From an uncultured SAR116 cluster alpha proteobacterium (lineage in GTDB: Bacteria > Pseudomonadota > Alphaproteobacteria > Puniceispirillales > Marisalimonadaceae): a DNA stretch of 37,276 nt. The stretch covers positions 1 through 37,276 of the forward strand of contig CACNGC010000014.1 of assembly GCA_902619805.1 (NCBI GenBank), written 5' to 3'. A model generated the notes under the pieces. It saw only the letters and a list, made by a program, of their open reading frames with translations, did not search any database and was not told the origin of the DNA. The position numbers and the translations under genes were made by a program. Positions 26,615 to 35,216 of the stretch are shown in pieces (the stretch's first letter is position 1; the number at the start of each line of letters is the position of its first letter).

Positions 26615-27517
26615 TTATCTAACATGCCAATCTTCATTAAGTGGTCTAGCGCTATTAAGTTCACCATAACCAGCGCCAGTAGTTCCAGTTGGTTTTGGTC
26701 CAAAATATCTAGGATCTTTCAACTCATTATTAGGTTGAAATCGAATGTCACAAGTTAAGCGTATTTTTTTATCATTAGCATAATTTTCAAAAGTACCATG
26801 AACAGTATACATCCCAAAAATAAGTGCGTCTCCTGGATTAAATTGAGTAGTTAAAATTTTTGTATTTCGCTCTTGAGCAAAAGTTATAGGGTTTGTGTCT
26901 ATCGTCGCTTTCATATGTTTATGAATGTCTACGTCAAATCCTTTATATTTGGTTTTAATATCTGAAAATTTATGAGACCCTTCAATTATAAATAAAGGAC
27001 CTTTATCGATAGTTATATCTGTAAAAACAAGCCAACATGTGAGTACCTTTTGAGTTTTTCTTGTGAAAAAACCTGCATCACAATGCATATGAGTGAATTT
27101 TCCTCCTGATACTGCTCTTAAAAATATAAAATCAAAGCCAATTGAAGAAATGCCAAATATTCTAGAAAAAACAGTTTCTAAATTATTGCCATTTGTAATT
27201 TTTCTTAATGATTCTGTATTACTTACGTCTTCCCAAAAAACTCCTCTATCTTTATGTAATTCATCTCTTCTTGATCTGCCTGACCAAATGCCTTCAGTAA
27301 ATGGATCCTCAAGCTCATCTACATTTTTTAATTTTTCAAAAATATCATTTCGAGCTTTAGTAATATCATTTTTTTCAATAACGTTTTTCAAAAAGAGATA
27401 ACCATTTTCATTTAGTGATTGTCTTAATTTTTCATCAGTTTCATTTTTAAGATTAGTTTCTTTTAATTCACTTAAAAGTGAATTAGGTACTTTTACACCA
27501 TTAATTAAAGCTTCCAT
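26615..27517 (-). CDS. Phytanoyl-CoA dioxygenase (PhyH) family protein, second copy
   Basis: About 300 residues from the ATG at 27517, which has AAGG 9 nt upstream; an in-frame TTG at 27526 would add MIS but is less likely. The Fe(II) site is FTHMHCDAGFF (His145, Asp147) and TVHGTFENY (His240), with Arg253 for 2-oxoglutarate. It shares only the fold signature with the other PhyH protein (17001-17816) and is not a recent duplicate. The C-terminus (PKPTGTTGAGYGELNSARPL) is extended. It is divergent, over about 120 nt, from an enolase-superfamily gene, so the pair may share regulation. Substrate unknown. Confidence 0.88.
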   Translation of the reverse strand: MEALINGVKVPNSLLSELKETNLKNETDEKLRQSLNENGYLFLKNVIEKNDITKARNDIFEKLKNVDELEDPFTEGIWSGRSRRDELHKDRGVFWEDVSNTESLRKITNGNNLETVFSRIFGISSIGFDFIFLRAVSGGKFTHMHCDAGFFTRKTQKVLTCWLVFTDITIDKGPLFIIEGSHKFSDIKTKYKGFDVDIHKHMKATIDTNPITFAQERNTKILTTQFNPGDALIFGMYTVHGTFENYANDKKIRLTCDIRFQPNNELKDPRYFGPKPTGTTGAGYGELNSARPLNEDWHVR

Positions 27518-27635
27518 TGAAATCAACCTTACATAAGCAACTATTTATCTGATTTAATTTATCAACTAAATATTACTGTGTCATTGATATTAGTAATTTT
27601 TACCTTGAGTTTATAATTTTAATAGAGCTATCATT

Positions 27636-28733
27636 ATGGTAGAATTATGTGAGAGAAAATCATTGATAGTAAGTTCTATAAAGACAAAAATAACTTCAGT
27701 ACCATTTTCTGATCCTCCTGAAACAGGTTTCTTAAAACTTGAAAAAATAGATCTCTTAATTATTCAGGTGGAAACAAAAAATGGGGTTATTGGAACTGGT
27801 CATATTCATCCTTTAGCAGGCGGGTTAAAAACTTTGGAAATGTGTATAAATGAAATGTTAAAACCACTTATTATTGGTGAAAGTATAGATAATATTGAAG
27901 CCTTATGGAATAAAATGTGGAAAGCTACTTTCATACAAGGAAGGATGGGAATAACTGTAATGGCAATGTCAGCTTTAGATATTGCTCTGTGGGATTGTTA
28001 TGGAAGAACAATAGAAATGCCTCTTTGGAACATATGGAAAGGAAAACAAAAAGCTCTGCCCGTTTATGGATCAGGTTGTTACAGAGGCCTAGGTCATGAT
28101 GGTATGATACAAAAAGCAAAAAAATATGTTGGGCAAGGATTTAAGTCTATAAAAATGCAGGTCGCTCATTGTTTTAGTAATGATGAAGATATTGTTAATG
28201 TTCGTGATATGCGAAATGAACTTGGTAAAGATATTGGAATAATGATTGATGTGAATCAAGGCTGGTCAGTAGAAGAAACTATTAAAGTATGCCCACAAAT
28301 TGAAAGTTATGAACCTGAGTGGCTCGAGGAACCAATTATGGCAGACGATTTTGATGGTTATGATAAAGTTTGTAATTCAACACCAATTCCAATAGTAACT
28401 GGTGAAAATAATTTTACTCATCACGATTTATTACCTTTTATGAAAGGAAAAAAAATACCTATTCTTCAACCTGACATAATGCGAGGAGGTTATACAAATT
28501 TGATTTATAGCTCAAAATTAGCAAATAAATTTGGAATTAAAATTGCACCGCATATGTTTCCAGAACTTTCAATTCATATTGTTGCTTCTATTGAAAACCC
28601 CTCATGGCTTGAGTATATGGGTTGGTATGATCATCTTTGGAAAGAGCCACTTCTTCCGAAAAATGGAACATTAACACCGACGTCACGTCCTGGCCATGGT
28701 ATGGATTTTAAAACAGAAATTGGTGTTTTTTGA
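27636..28733 (+). CDS. Mandelate racemase/muconate lactonizing (enolase superfamily) enzyme
   Basis: 365 residues, two-domain enolase-superfamily protein. Metal ligands are Asp205 (MIDVNQGW), Glu231/232 (WLEEP) and Glu257 (VTGEN). A mandelate-racemase-type dyad is present: Asp280 (QPDIMRGG) and His306 (APHMFPE). On the opposite face the usual Lys-x-Lys at the end of strand 2 reads Lys-Met-Gln (Lys173, Gln175), which departs from the racemase pattern. The His-Asp dyad favours a sugar-acid dehydratase or related proton abstraction from a carboxylate substrate. A cupin gene follows 68 nt later on the same strand. Substrate unassigned. Confidence 0.9.
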   Translation: MVELCERKSLIVSSIKTKITSVPFSDPPETGFLKLEKIDLLIIQVETKNGVIGTGHIHPLAGGLKTLEMCINEMLKPLIIGESIDNIEALWNKMWKATFIQGRMGITVMAMSALDIALWDCYGRTIEMPLWNIWKGKQKALPVYGSGCYRGLGHDGMIQKAKKYVGQGFKSIKMQVAHCFSNDEDIVNVRDMRNELGKDIGIMIDVNQGWSVEETIKVCPQIESYEPEWLEEPIMADDFDGYDKVCNSTPIPIVTGENNFTHHDLLPFMKGKKIPILQPDIMRGGYTNLIYSSKLANKFGIKIAPHMFPELSIHIVASIENPSWLEYMGWYDHLWKEPLLPKNGTLTPTSRPGHGMDFKTEIGVF

Positions 28734-28801
28734 TTAAAGTAATTTTTTGATATGTTATAGAAATAGAAGATTAACAAGAATTATTTATTTGTGAGGTGAG
28801 A

Positions 28802-29179
28802 ATGAAATTTAAAATTACAAGGGCTAAAGAAAACAAATTTGAATCTGGATTACGTGGTTTTTTTTCGTATAAGAATTTAGGTATTGAAGAAGCAACCTCT
28901 GGTGATTTTGGAGCCAATGTTATTAAAGCAATAGAAGGTAAACATGCTAATGGGGAATGGCATTATCATAAATTGAAATTTCAGATGGTTTATATTTTAA
29001 AAGGCAGTGTAGAGTTTGAATATAAAGGTGAAGGAACATTCACTTTGAATGAGGGTGACGTAGTTTATCAGCCACCAGAGATTCATCATAGAGAAATCAA
29101 ACACTCTGATGACCTTGAATTGATAGAAATAACAAGTCCTGCTGAGTTTGAAACTATCTCTTTATCCAAAAACAATTAA
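28802..29179 (+). CDS. Small cupin-domain protein
   Basis: About 125 residues from the ATG at 28802, preceded by GAGGTGAG; a GTG two codons earlier lies inside that site and is less likely. One cupin barrel fills the protein: WHYHKLKFQMVYILKG supplies His54 and His56, with Gln61 where cupin motif 1 normally has Glu, and GDVVYQPPEIHHRE supplies His95/96. Metal binding is therefore plausible but atypical. Small cupins serve as isomerases, dioxygenases or ligand sensors. Its place after the enolase-superfamily gene suggests a shared sugar-acid or carboxylate pathway. Confidence 0.85.
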   Translation: MKFKITRAKENKFESGLRGFFSYKNLGIEEATSGDFGANVIKAIEGKHANGEWHYHKLKFQMVYILKGSVEFEYKGEGTFTLNEGDVVYQPPEIHHREIKHSDDLELIEITSPAEFETISLSKNN

Positions 29180-29249
29180 TTCGTTGAATAAATAACGGGT
29201 GAAGAGGTTGCAGAAATTATCTAATTGTTGTTTTTCTTCAACCAAGAAG

Positions 29250-29333
29250 ATGGATAAAAATCAAGTCAATGGAATGATAGATTTTATATTTGATCTAGAA
29301 AACAAAGAAAATGTTATAGATTTTTTCAAATAA
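29250..29333 (+). CDS. Possible 27-residue small ORF
   Basis: ATG at 29250 opens a 27-codon frame ending in TAA one base before the stop of the convergent amidohydrolase. The predicted peptide is acidic and helix-prone (MDKNQVNGMIDFIFDLENKE, then NVIDFFK). Only a weak AAGAAG precedes the ATG. It could be a real small protein, a decayed gene end, or chance; the 155-nt gap otherwise holds nothing recognisable. Confidence 0.2.
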   Translation: MDKNQVNGMIDFIFDLENKENVIDFFK

Positions 29334-29334
29334 T

Positions 29335-30597
29335 TTAATTTTGATTTGATCTAGCTAATTTTTCAACCATTTTAAATAATACAGCGGTACCTTTTGAAAT
29401 ATCTGAAATTTCTGCATATTCCTCGGGACAATGACTTAAACCGTCCATACATGGTACAAAAATCATAGAGGCAGGTGCAACTCTTGATAAATGAGCGGTA
29501 TCATGACCAGCGCCGCTATCCATTATAATATTTGAGAAGCCATATTCATTAGAAGATACTTTAAATAACTTTACTAGTTCTTTATCCATTTCTACATAAG
29601 GTGCAAAAGCAATATTTTTCATTTTAATTTTACAAGGACCGCTTTGGTTCATTGTTTCAATTTGTTTTTCTAATTCCTTAATATATTGATCTCTTGAGCT
29701 TTTACTGGAAGCCCTTAGATCAATAGTCATTTCAACTTTACCTGGAATAATCGCTGCAGCATTTGGGTGAACATTAATTTTACCGATAGTTGAAACAAAA
29801 TGTTGATTACTTTCTTTTGACAACCTTGAAGCCAACTTATTCACAAATGTTATTATTTCTGAAGAAGTAACAAGAGCATCAGCTCTTTGATCCATTAAAA
29901 TAGTTCCACTATGACCAGCTTGACCATTTACTTCTACACTAAACCTAGAAACACTCGGAATAGATCTTACAATGCCTATATCTATGTTTTTTTGCTCTAA
30001 AACTTTACCTTGTTCAATATGTAATTCTAAACATGCAACAATATTGTCAATAATTGAAAATGGTTTTGTAAGTAAATTAGATTTTCCACCAATCTTATTT
30101 ATTTCGTCTTTTAAAATTTCTCCCGACGAATTGCTTCTGGACAAGATGTCTTCATTTAAAGCACCTATCATACCTCGTGTTCCAATGCAGGAAATACTCC
30201 AATCATTTAATTCTTCCCCAAGGTAATCATATACTGCAAGATTAAATGGTAAGTTGATATTATTTTCCTTAATGTGTTTTACTACACATAATGCAGCTAC
30301 AACCCCAGCAATCCCGTCAAATCTTCCCCCTGAGGGTACTGTGTCAATGTGTGATCCTATAATAACCACTTTCTCAGTACTAGTTTTTGATTTTAAAAGT
30401 CCAATCAAGTTTCCAGCGTCATCTGTAGACGCTATCAATCCAAGTTTCTGATATTCATTTTTTAACCATGATCTTGCTTCATAAAACTTTTTACTAAAGA
30501 CAATTCTTGTATATGGATTGTCTTGATCAGTTATTTTTTCTAAATCATCAATTTTCTGCTTAATGAATGAAATGTTAGATTGAGCGCTAAAGTCCAT
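29335..30597 (-). CDS. M20-family Zn amidohydrolase (N-carbamoyl-amino-acid hydrolase/allantoate type)
   Basis: 420 residues, full length for the hydantoinase/carbamoylase (AllC, UAAA, HyuC) subgroup of M20 di-zinc hydrolases. Metal ligands are visible in VVIIGSHIDTVPSGGRFDG (His83, Asp94), LGEELNDW (Glu128/129), LELHIEQG and GLSHCPEEY near the end; GHSGTILMDQRADA is the conserved dimerisation-domain stretch with substrate-contacting His and Arg. It would hydrolyse an N-carbamoyl or ureido bond in the cytoplasm, releasing ammonia and CO2. It lies 57 nt after the aldehyde dehydrogenase gene on the same strand, likely one operon. Confidence 0.92.
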   Translation of the reverse strand: MDFSAQSNISFIKQKIDDLEKITDQDNPYTRIVFSKKFYEARSWLKNEYQKLGLIASTDDAGNLIGLLKSKTSTEKVVIIGSHIDTVPSGGRFDGIAGVVAALCVVKHIKENNINLPFNLAVYDYLGEELNDWSISCIGTRGMIGALNEDILSRSNSSGEILKDEINKIGGKSNLLTKPFSIIDNIVACLELHIEQGKVLEQKNIDIGIVRSIPSVSRFSVEVNGQAGHSGTILMDQRADALVTSSEIITFVNKLASRLSKESNQHFVSTIGKINVHPNAAAIIPGKVEMTIDLRASSKSSRDQYIKELEKQIETMNQSGPCKIKMKNIAFAPYVEMDKELVKLFKVSSNEYGFSNIIMDSGAGHDTAHLSRVAPASMIFVPCMDGLSHCPEEYAEISDISKGTAVLFKMVEKLARSNQN

Positions 30598-30654
30598 TAT
30601 TATTTATCCTTGTTGATCAAATATTAAATTATCAAATTATTTAAAAATTTAAAT

Positions 30655-32130
30655 TTATCTAATAATAAATGGATTTGAAACTGAAGTTTTTTCTGCAATC
30701 CATATAGATTTTGTTTGTAAAAATTCTTTAATGGATTCTTGCCCACTTTCTCTTCCTCTGCCTGATCTTTTATAACCACCAAACGGGGACATAAAACTAA
30801 CAGCTCTATATGTATTTACCCATACTGTGCCTACTCTTAAGGCATCTGACATTCTAAGAGCTCTTCCAATGTCATTAGTCCACACTCCGGCAGCTAACCC
30901 GAATATTACGTCATTTCCAATTTTTATAGCTTCTTCTTCGTCTTTAAAACGAATTATAGATAATACTGGTCCAAAAACTTCTTCTTGAGCTATTCTCATA
31001 TCATTATTAACGTCAGTAAAAATTGTCGGTTCTACAAATCTATTACCTTTAACATCTTTGCCAGAATATGCTTGACCACCTAAAAGACACTTTGCTCCTT
31101 CTGATTTTGCGATTTCAATATAACTCATTATTTTTTCAAATTGTGGTTGCGTTGTTACCGGCCCAACATGAGTGTCTAAGGACATAGGGTCTCCAATTTT
31201 TGCCTCACTTGCTACTTTTACAAGCCTTTCAACAAACTTTTCATATATTGAATTCTGAACTAAAAGACGAGATCCAGCAATACATGTTTGACCTGTTGCA
31301 GCAAATATTCCTGAAATAACACCCATAATTGCCGCTTCAAAATCAGCATCCTCAAAAACGATATTAGGGGATTTTCCACCTAATTCTAGAGATACAGGCA
31401 TTATTTTTTTTGCCGCAGTTTCATAGATTTTTTGACCAGAAACGTCTGATCCAGTAAATGCAATTTTTGATACATGTTTATGTTCAACTAATGGCTGCCC
31501 AACATCAATACCCATACCTGTAATACAATTTACAACTCCGTCAGGAAAACCTGCCTCTGATACTAACTTCATAAATTCTAAGGTAGAAGCTGAAGTGAAT
31601 TCTGATGGTTTAATTACAGCAGTATTGCCTGCTGCTAGAGCAGGGGCAAGTTTCCAAGATAAAAGTAGTAGAGGTGAGTTCCATGCTGTTATCATACCAA
31701 CAACACCAAAGGGTTCATATTTAGTAAAATTAAATATGCCTGGTTTATCAGATGGTAACACTGATCCTTCCACTTTATCAGCTAACCCTCCAAAATATCT
31801 ATACCATTCAGCAAGATATTTTGTCTGAGCACCCATTTCTGCTAAAAGTTTTCCATTATCTTTAACTTCAATCTCACCTAATTTTTGAGCATCTCTTTCT
31901 ACAAACTCTGCTAGTTTTACCAGTAATTTACCTCGCTCAGTTGGTTTTGTTTTTGACCATTTATTTTCGAATACCTCTTTTGCAATATTAACAGCTACGT
32001 CAACATCATGAGCATTCCCCTTGGCTATTTCAGCCCACTTTTCACATGTGTATGGATTCTCAGTCTCAAAATATTCACCATTATTTGGCAACATTTCTTT
32101 CCCGTTAACAAAATGGTTGTATTTTTTCAT
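30655..32130 (-). CDS. NAD(P)-dependent aldehyde dehydrogenase
   Basis: 491 residues, standard ALDH length. Catalytic residues are complete: Asn151 (TAWNSPLLL), Glu249 (SLELGGKSPNIVF) and nucleophile Cys283 (GQTCIAGSR); the cofactor-binding KPSEFTSAS and FTGSDVSGQK are intact. The sequence belongs to the broad betaine-aldehyde/gamma-aminobutyraldehyde/5-carboxymethyl-2-hydroxymuconate semialdehyde group and cannot be pinned to a substrate. It is first in a two-gene minus-strand unit with the M20 amidohydrolase, suggesting oxidation of an aldehyde produced by or feeding that step. Confidence 0.95.
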   Translation of the reverse strand: MKKYNHFVNGKEMLPNNGEYFETENPYTCEKWAEIAKGNAHDVDVAVNIAKEVFENKWSKTKPTERGKLLVKLAEFVERDAQKLGEIEVKDNGKLLAEMGAQTKYLAEWYRYFGGLADKVEGSVLPSDKPGIFNFTKYEPFGVVGMITAWNSPLLLLSWKLAPALAAGNTAVIKPSEFTSASTLEFMKLVSEAGFPDGVVNCITGMGIDVGQPLVEHKHVSKIAFTGSDVSGQKIYETAAKKIMPVSLELGGKSPNIVFEDADFEAAIMGVISGIFAATGQTCIAGSRLLVQNSIYEKFVERLVKVASEAKIGDPMSLDTHVGPVTTQPQFEKIMSYIEIAKSEGAKCLLGGQAYSGKDVKGNRFVEPTIFTDVNNDMRIAQEEVFGPVLSIIRFKDEEEAIKIGNDVIFGLAAGVWTNDIGRALRMSDALRVGTVWVNTYRAVSFMSPFGGYKRSGRGRESGQESIKEFLQTKSIWIAEKTSVSNPFIIR

Positions 32131-32423
32131 ATTAATTGTCCCTAATTCGATTTAGTTAAACATTCGATTAAAAATATATATAAACATTATTTAAAGTGCT
32201 CTTAAAACAAAATAATCTACAATTTAATTTATTGTATTAATTATTTTATTTCAAACGAAGGTTGAATTTGAAAATTACACAATTAAATGAAAATCATGAA
32301 TTTTATATATGAAGCAATTATAAAACCACTTATCAAGTCACAAATCAAACTGTACTTTTTTTATTGATTATTTTAGGGCTTCATCAATTTTTATTATTAA
32401 TGAAAATTATTTAGAAGGAAAAA
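32131..32423. other. AT-rich intergenic region between divergent genes
   Basis: About 290 nt separating the divergent aldehyde dehydrogenase and VOC genes. It is very AT-rich and contains only very short frames. It must hold promoters for both genes, but I cannot pick a convincing -35/-10 pair, operator repeat or RNA structure. AGAAGGA sits before the VOC start. Confidence 0.4.
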
Positions 32424-32960
32424 ATGAATAGTATTATACAAGCACAAGGAATTCATCATATTACCTTGAACGGAGCAGATAAGAAAACCTCAATAGATTT
32501 TTGGCAAAATATACTTGGTATGAAATTTATATTTGAACAACCAAATTTAGATGATTTAGACACTAATCATTTATACTTTGATTGTGGTGATGGAACTACG
32601 GTAACAGTTTTTACAAATGAAAAATTTAAACCTAATAAACAAAAACTCAAAAACGAATGTGGTGATGTCCATCATGTTGCTTTTTGGGTAAGTCAAAGTA
32701 CTATTCGGATAGCTGAAAAAAATTTAAATGAAAATGGATTTGCAAATACTGGAATTAAAGATAGAGGGTTTATGGACTCTATTTATTTTAGGGAACCACT
32801 AGGCTTATTAATAGAGCTTGCTAGTTACAAGTTTGATCCACCAATTGGATTTTCTCATGCCAACGTACTAGAAAAAGCGCACGAAATCAGAGTTAAGAGA
32901 AAAGCTTTAAATATTCAAGATGAAGATATTGCAAGTGCCATTAAAGCATTAAGAAATTGA
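32424..32960 (+). CDS. VOC-superfamily (glyoxalase/extradiol dioxygenase-like) protein
   Basis: 178 residues forming one pair of beta-alpha-beta-beta-beta modules. Metal-ligand positions are IHHITL (His11/12), GDVHHVAFWV (His83/84) and LLIELASY (Glu131), the His-His-Glu set of extradiol dioxygenases and related VOC enzymes. FWQNILGMKF is the typical first-module helix-strand. After the VOC fold there is a 40-residue charged helical tail. Could be a dioxygenase, glyoxalase or resistance-type enzyme. AGAAGGA is 7 nt before the ATG. Transcribed alone on the plus strand and convergent with a rhodanese gene. Confidence 0.87.
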   Translation: MNSIIQAQGIHHITLNGADKKTSIDFWQNILGMKFIFEQPNLDDLDTNHLYFDCGDGTTVTVFTNEKFKPNKQKLKNECGDVHHVAFWVSQSTIRIAEKNLNENGFANTGIKDRGFMDSIYFREPLGLLIELASYKFDPPIGFSHANVLEKAHEIRVKRKALNIQDEDIASAIKALRN

Positions 32961-32961
32961 T

Positions 32962-32976
32962 AATTAATCATTAATT
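32962..32976. other. Perfect AT palindrome between convergent genes
   Basis: AATTAAT-C-ATTAATT, 7-bp arms around one base, lies between the VOC and rhodanese stop codons. There is no following T-run, so it is a poor intrinsic terminator. It may be chance in AT-rich DNA. Confidence 0.3.
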
Positions 32977-33388
32977 AACGTTTAAGCTTAATTATTGGTA
33001 ACTTTGCATCAATCCACGATGTTATTCCATCTTCAGCATTATAAATTATATTATCTAATTTTTTATCCATTATCTCAGCTATTATTTTAGTTCTTCTTCC
33101 AGTTCTACATATCAAAATAATAGGCTTTTCTTCATTAATATTTAAACGTAATTTTTCGTACCATTCTTCAAAATTATAATTTCCATTCTTATCAAAAAAG
33201 GTAAGTAAAATACTATTCGGAACCACACCAGTTTGATGCCATTCTGAATTTCTTCTAACATCTACAATTGGAATATTTGATTTAGATAATTTTAACATTT
33301 GTTCATTAGTTATACTAATAACATCAGCAACTGAAAATGTTGTAATAAACAAAAAACAAATTAATTTTACAAAAACTTTAATTAACAT
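32975..33388 (-). CDS. Periplasmic rhodanese-like protein
   Basis: 137 residues. A signal peptide (VKLICFLFITTFSVA, cleavage near 21-22) precedes a single rhodanese domain: IVDVRRNSEWHQTGVV (CH2A-like motif) and active-site loop ICRTGRRT with Cys94. The six-residue loop starting at Cys fits a sulfurtransferase rather than a Cdc25-type phosphatase. Exported single-domain rhodaneses handle persulfide sulfur or redox in the periplasm. It follows the small 110-residue gene by 45 nt. Confidence 0.88.
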   Translation of the reverse strand: MLIKVFVKLICFLFITTFSVADVISITNEQMLKLSKSNIPIVDVRRNSEWHQTGVVPNSILLTFFDKNGNYNFEEWYEKLRLNINEEKPIILICRTGRRTKIIAEIMDKKLDNIIYNAEDGITSWIDAKLPIIKLKR

Positions 33389-33433
33389 AATAAATTGCCT
33401 TACTATAAGATCTATTCAACACCACATAACAAA

Positions 33434-33766
33434 TTAATAATTAAAATCAAGCATATTAATTGATCTGCTTGAGGTTCTTTTCATATTAATTTTACTGAAA
33501 TAATTTTCATGTTCTTTTTGAAATTTTTTTATTTCTTCAATACTTTTCTCAAATGCTTTTTGGTCTTTATATTCAAAGATAGATGATAAAGCAAACCCCC
33601 CAGCTTTATTCCATATTTGATTAACTCTCCAACGAACTAATCCATGTTTTTTTAATTTTTTATAGAATTCATCTCCATGTTTTTCCATAAGATGTAGAAA
33701 AGACTCCATTTCAATTTCTGTAGAAAAATCATTAATTGTGTAACTAATTAATTTTGCATCAGTCAT
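33434..33766 (-). CDS. Uncharacterised 110-residue protein
   Basis: No family recognised with confidence. It begins with a beta strand (KLISYTIND), then a helix (MESFLHLMEKHGDEFYKKLK), a strand with VRWRVNQIWNK, another strand GGFALSSIFEYKD and a Lys/Glu-rich helix AFEKSIEEIKKFQKEHENYF. This strand-helix-strand-strand-helix order is compatible with a ferredoxin-like dimeric alpha/beta-barrel protein. No signal peptide or cysteines. It lies between a membrane-anchored hydrolase and a secreted rhodanese, all on the minus strand. Confidence 0.75.
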   Translation of the reverse strand: MTDAKLISYTINDFSTEIEMESFLHLMEKHGDEFYKKLKKHGLVRWRVNQIWNKAGGFALSSIFEYKDQKAFEKSIEEIKKFQKEHENYFSKINMKRTSSRSINMLDFNY

Positions 33767-33858
33767 CTTTTATTAAGTTTCCTCTCAAATTTAATTTTTG
33801 TAATATATAATATGATTTAAGATTAAATCTGCAAAATTGAAAAATAAAGTTAATAATC

Positions 33859-34668
33859 TTATTTCTTAAGATCTTTTAAAAAATTGTTGATTTTTTCGAA
33901 TATATTAAATTCATAGAGATTATTATGTCCTGCATTAAGAATAAATATAGACTCTTTTGGTTCTGGAGCTGCGTTAAAAACTTTTTTACCTAAATCAAAA
34001 CTTATTACATTATCTTTTTCACCATGAAGAATAAGTAGTGGAGATTTGATGTTCTTAATTATACTAAGAATATCAAAACGATCTAATACTAGCCACTTAG
34101 CAGGTAAATACCAATAATGGCGTGAAGCAACTTCAGCAATTGAAGTAAACGGAGCTTCAAGAATAATTGCCTTATATTTTTCCTTTATAGATAATTTTAC
34201 AGTTAATCCACATCCTAAAGATTCTCCATATAGTATAGTTTTTTGCTTTGAAATGTTTTGTTTGATAAGGAATTCTAGAGCGGCATGGCCATCTTTGTGG
34301 AAGCCATCTTCTGATGGTTTTCCTGGATTTTCGCCATAACCTCTATATTCAACTAATAATAAACCATAGCCTTCTTCCAAAAAAGACCTAAATTTCTCTA
34401 CTCTATGCCCAATATGTCCAGCATTTCCATGAAATACTACAATAGTATCTTTTTTGTTGGTAGATGGTTTTCTAAACAAAGAATTTAGAACTAATCCGTC
34501 TGACGTTTTTAAATTAATTTTTTTTAATCCTGCATTAGAATATAAAAAAGGATCAAGTCTTTCTTTTGACGGCTGGTATAATAATGATCTTTGAAAAATA
34601 AACATTATAAGAATTACAAATAAATAAAAACTTATTCCGTAAATTATAATTGATGTAATTTTTGTCAT
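33859..34668 (-). CDS. Membrane-anchored alpha/beta hydrolase (BEM46/ABHD13-like)
   Basis: 269 residues. One N-terminal membrane helix (IIIYGISFYLFVILIMFIFQ) anchors a serine hydrolase whose catalytic domain faces the periplasm or cytoplasm. The oxyanion-hole FHGNAGH (79-85), nucleophile elbow GESLG (Ser150), Asp219 (LHGEKDNV) and His248 (NAGHNNLYE) make a complete triad. Matches the BEM46/YfhR/ABHD13 type, esterase- or thioesterase-like enzymes of uncertain substrate. First of a minus-strand set with the 110-residue protein and the rhodanese. Confidence 0.9.
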   Translation of the reverse strand: MTKITSIIIYGISFYLFVILIMFIFQRSLLYQPSKERLDPFLYSNAGLKKINLKTSDGLVLNSLFRKPSTNKKDTIVVFHGNAGHIGHRVEKFRSFLEEGYGLLLVEYRGYGENPGKPSEDGFHKDGHAALEFLIKQNISKQKTILYGESLGCGLTVKLSIKEKYKAIILEAPFTSIAEVASRHYWYLPAKWLVLDRFDILSIIKNIKSPLLILHGEKDNVISFDLGKKVFNAAPEPKESIFILNAGHNNLYEFNIFEKINNFLKDLKK

Positions 34669-34766
34669 TCAATATCACTGTTATAATTTAATCAGATAAT
34701 TTAATTTTAATGGAAAAATTGTGAAATGAATAGATTTGCTGAAATTTTATTTATTATTTAAATTTA

Positions 34767-35165
34767 TTAACGTTTACCTTTCCCGATATGAGCAATACCT
34801 TCAATCTCGACATAAATATTAGGATCAGCGAGTTTAGATACTTCTACTAAAGAACAGGCGGGAAAATTTCCCTCAAAAAATTCAGCTCTTGCCTTCCAGA
34901 CTTTTTCATTATTCTGGATGCGGGTAACAAAAATAGTAAGCTTGGTAAAGTCAGACATTTTTCCACCTGCAGATTCAATTAGAGCTTTGTGCTTTTCAAA
35001 TATAATCTTGGATTGTTCATATTCATCTAATCCGTTGATAGTTACACCATCATCACCTCTAGATGTTAATCCAGAAATGTAGGCAATACCATCACATACA
35101 ATGCAGTTTGACCAAAGCTTAGGTGCTGGTTCTTTTACTTTTGGACTAGTAAATCGTGTAATCAT
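34767..35165 (-). CDS. RidA/YjgF-family protein lacking the catalytic arginine
   Basis: 132 residues with the Rid chorismate-mutase-like fold: VCDGIAYISGLTSRG at the start, ALIESAGGKMSDFTKLTIFV in the middle, and FPACSLVEVSKL near the end. Archetypal RidA has FPARS with Arg105 needed for imine deamination; here that residue is Cys104. This places it with the Rid subfamilies (Rid4-7-like) without known deaminase activity, or gives a changed function. It follows the AhpD-like gene by 51 nt and is probably co-transcribed. Confidence 0.9.
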   Translation of the reverse strand: MITRFTSPKVKEPAPKLWSNCIVCDGIAYISGLTSRGDDGVTINGLDEYEQSKIIFEKHKALIESAGGKMSDFTKLTIFVTRIQNNEKVWKARAEFFEGNFPACSLVEVSKLADPNIYVEIEGIAHIGKGKR

Positions 35166-35216
35166 TCTAAATCCCTTTCTAGAACAATTTGATAAAATTA
35201 ATTAGTAAACGTGAAA

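Noticed and set aside
27093-27401. Plus-strand 102-codon frame opposite the second PhyH gene
   Set aside because: Opposite strand of a conserved enzyme; Ser/Phe-rich shadow composition.
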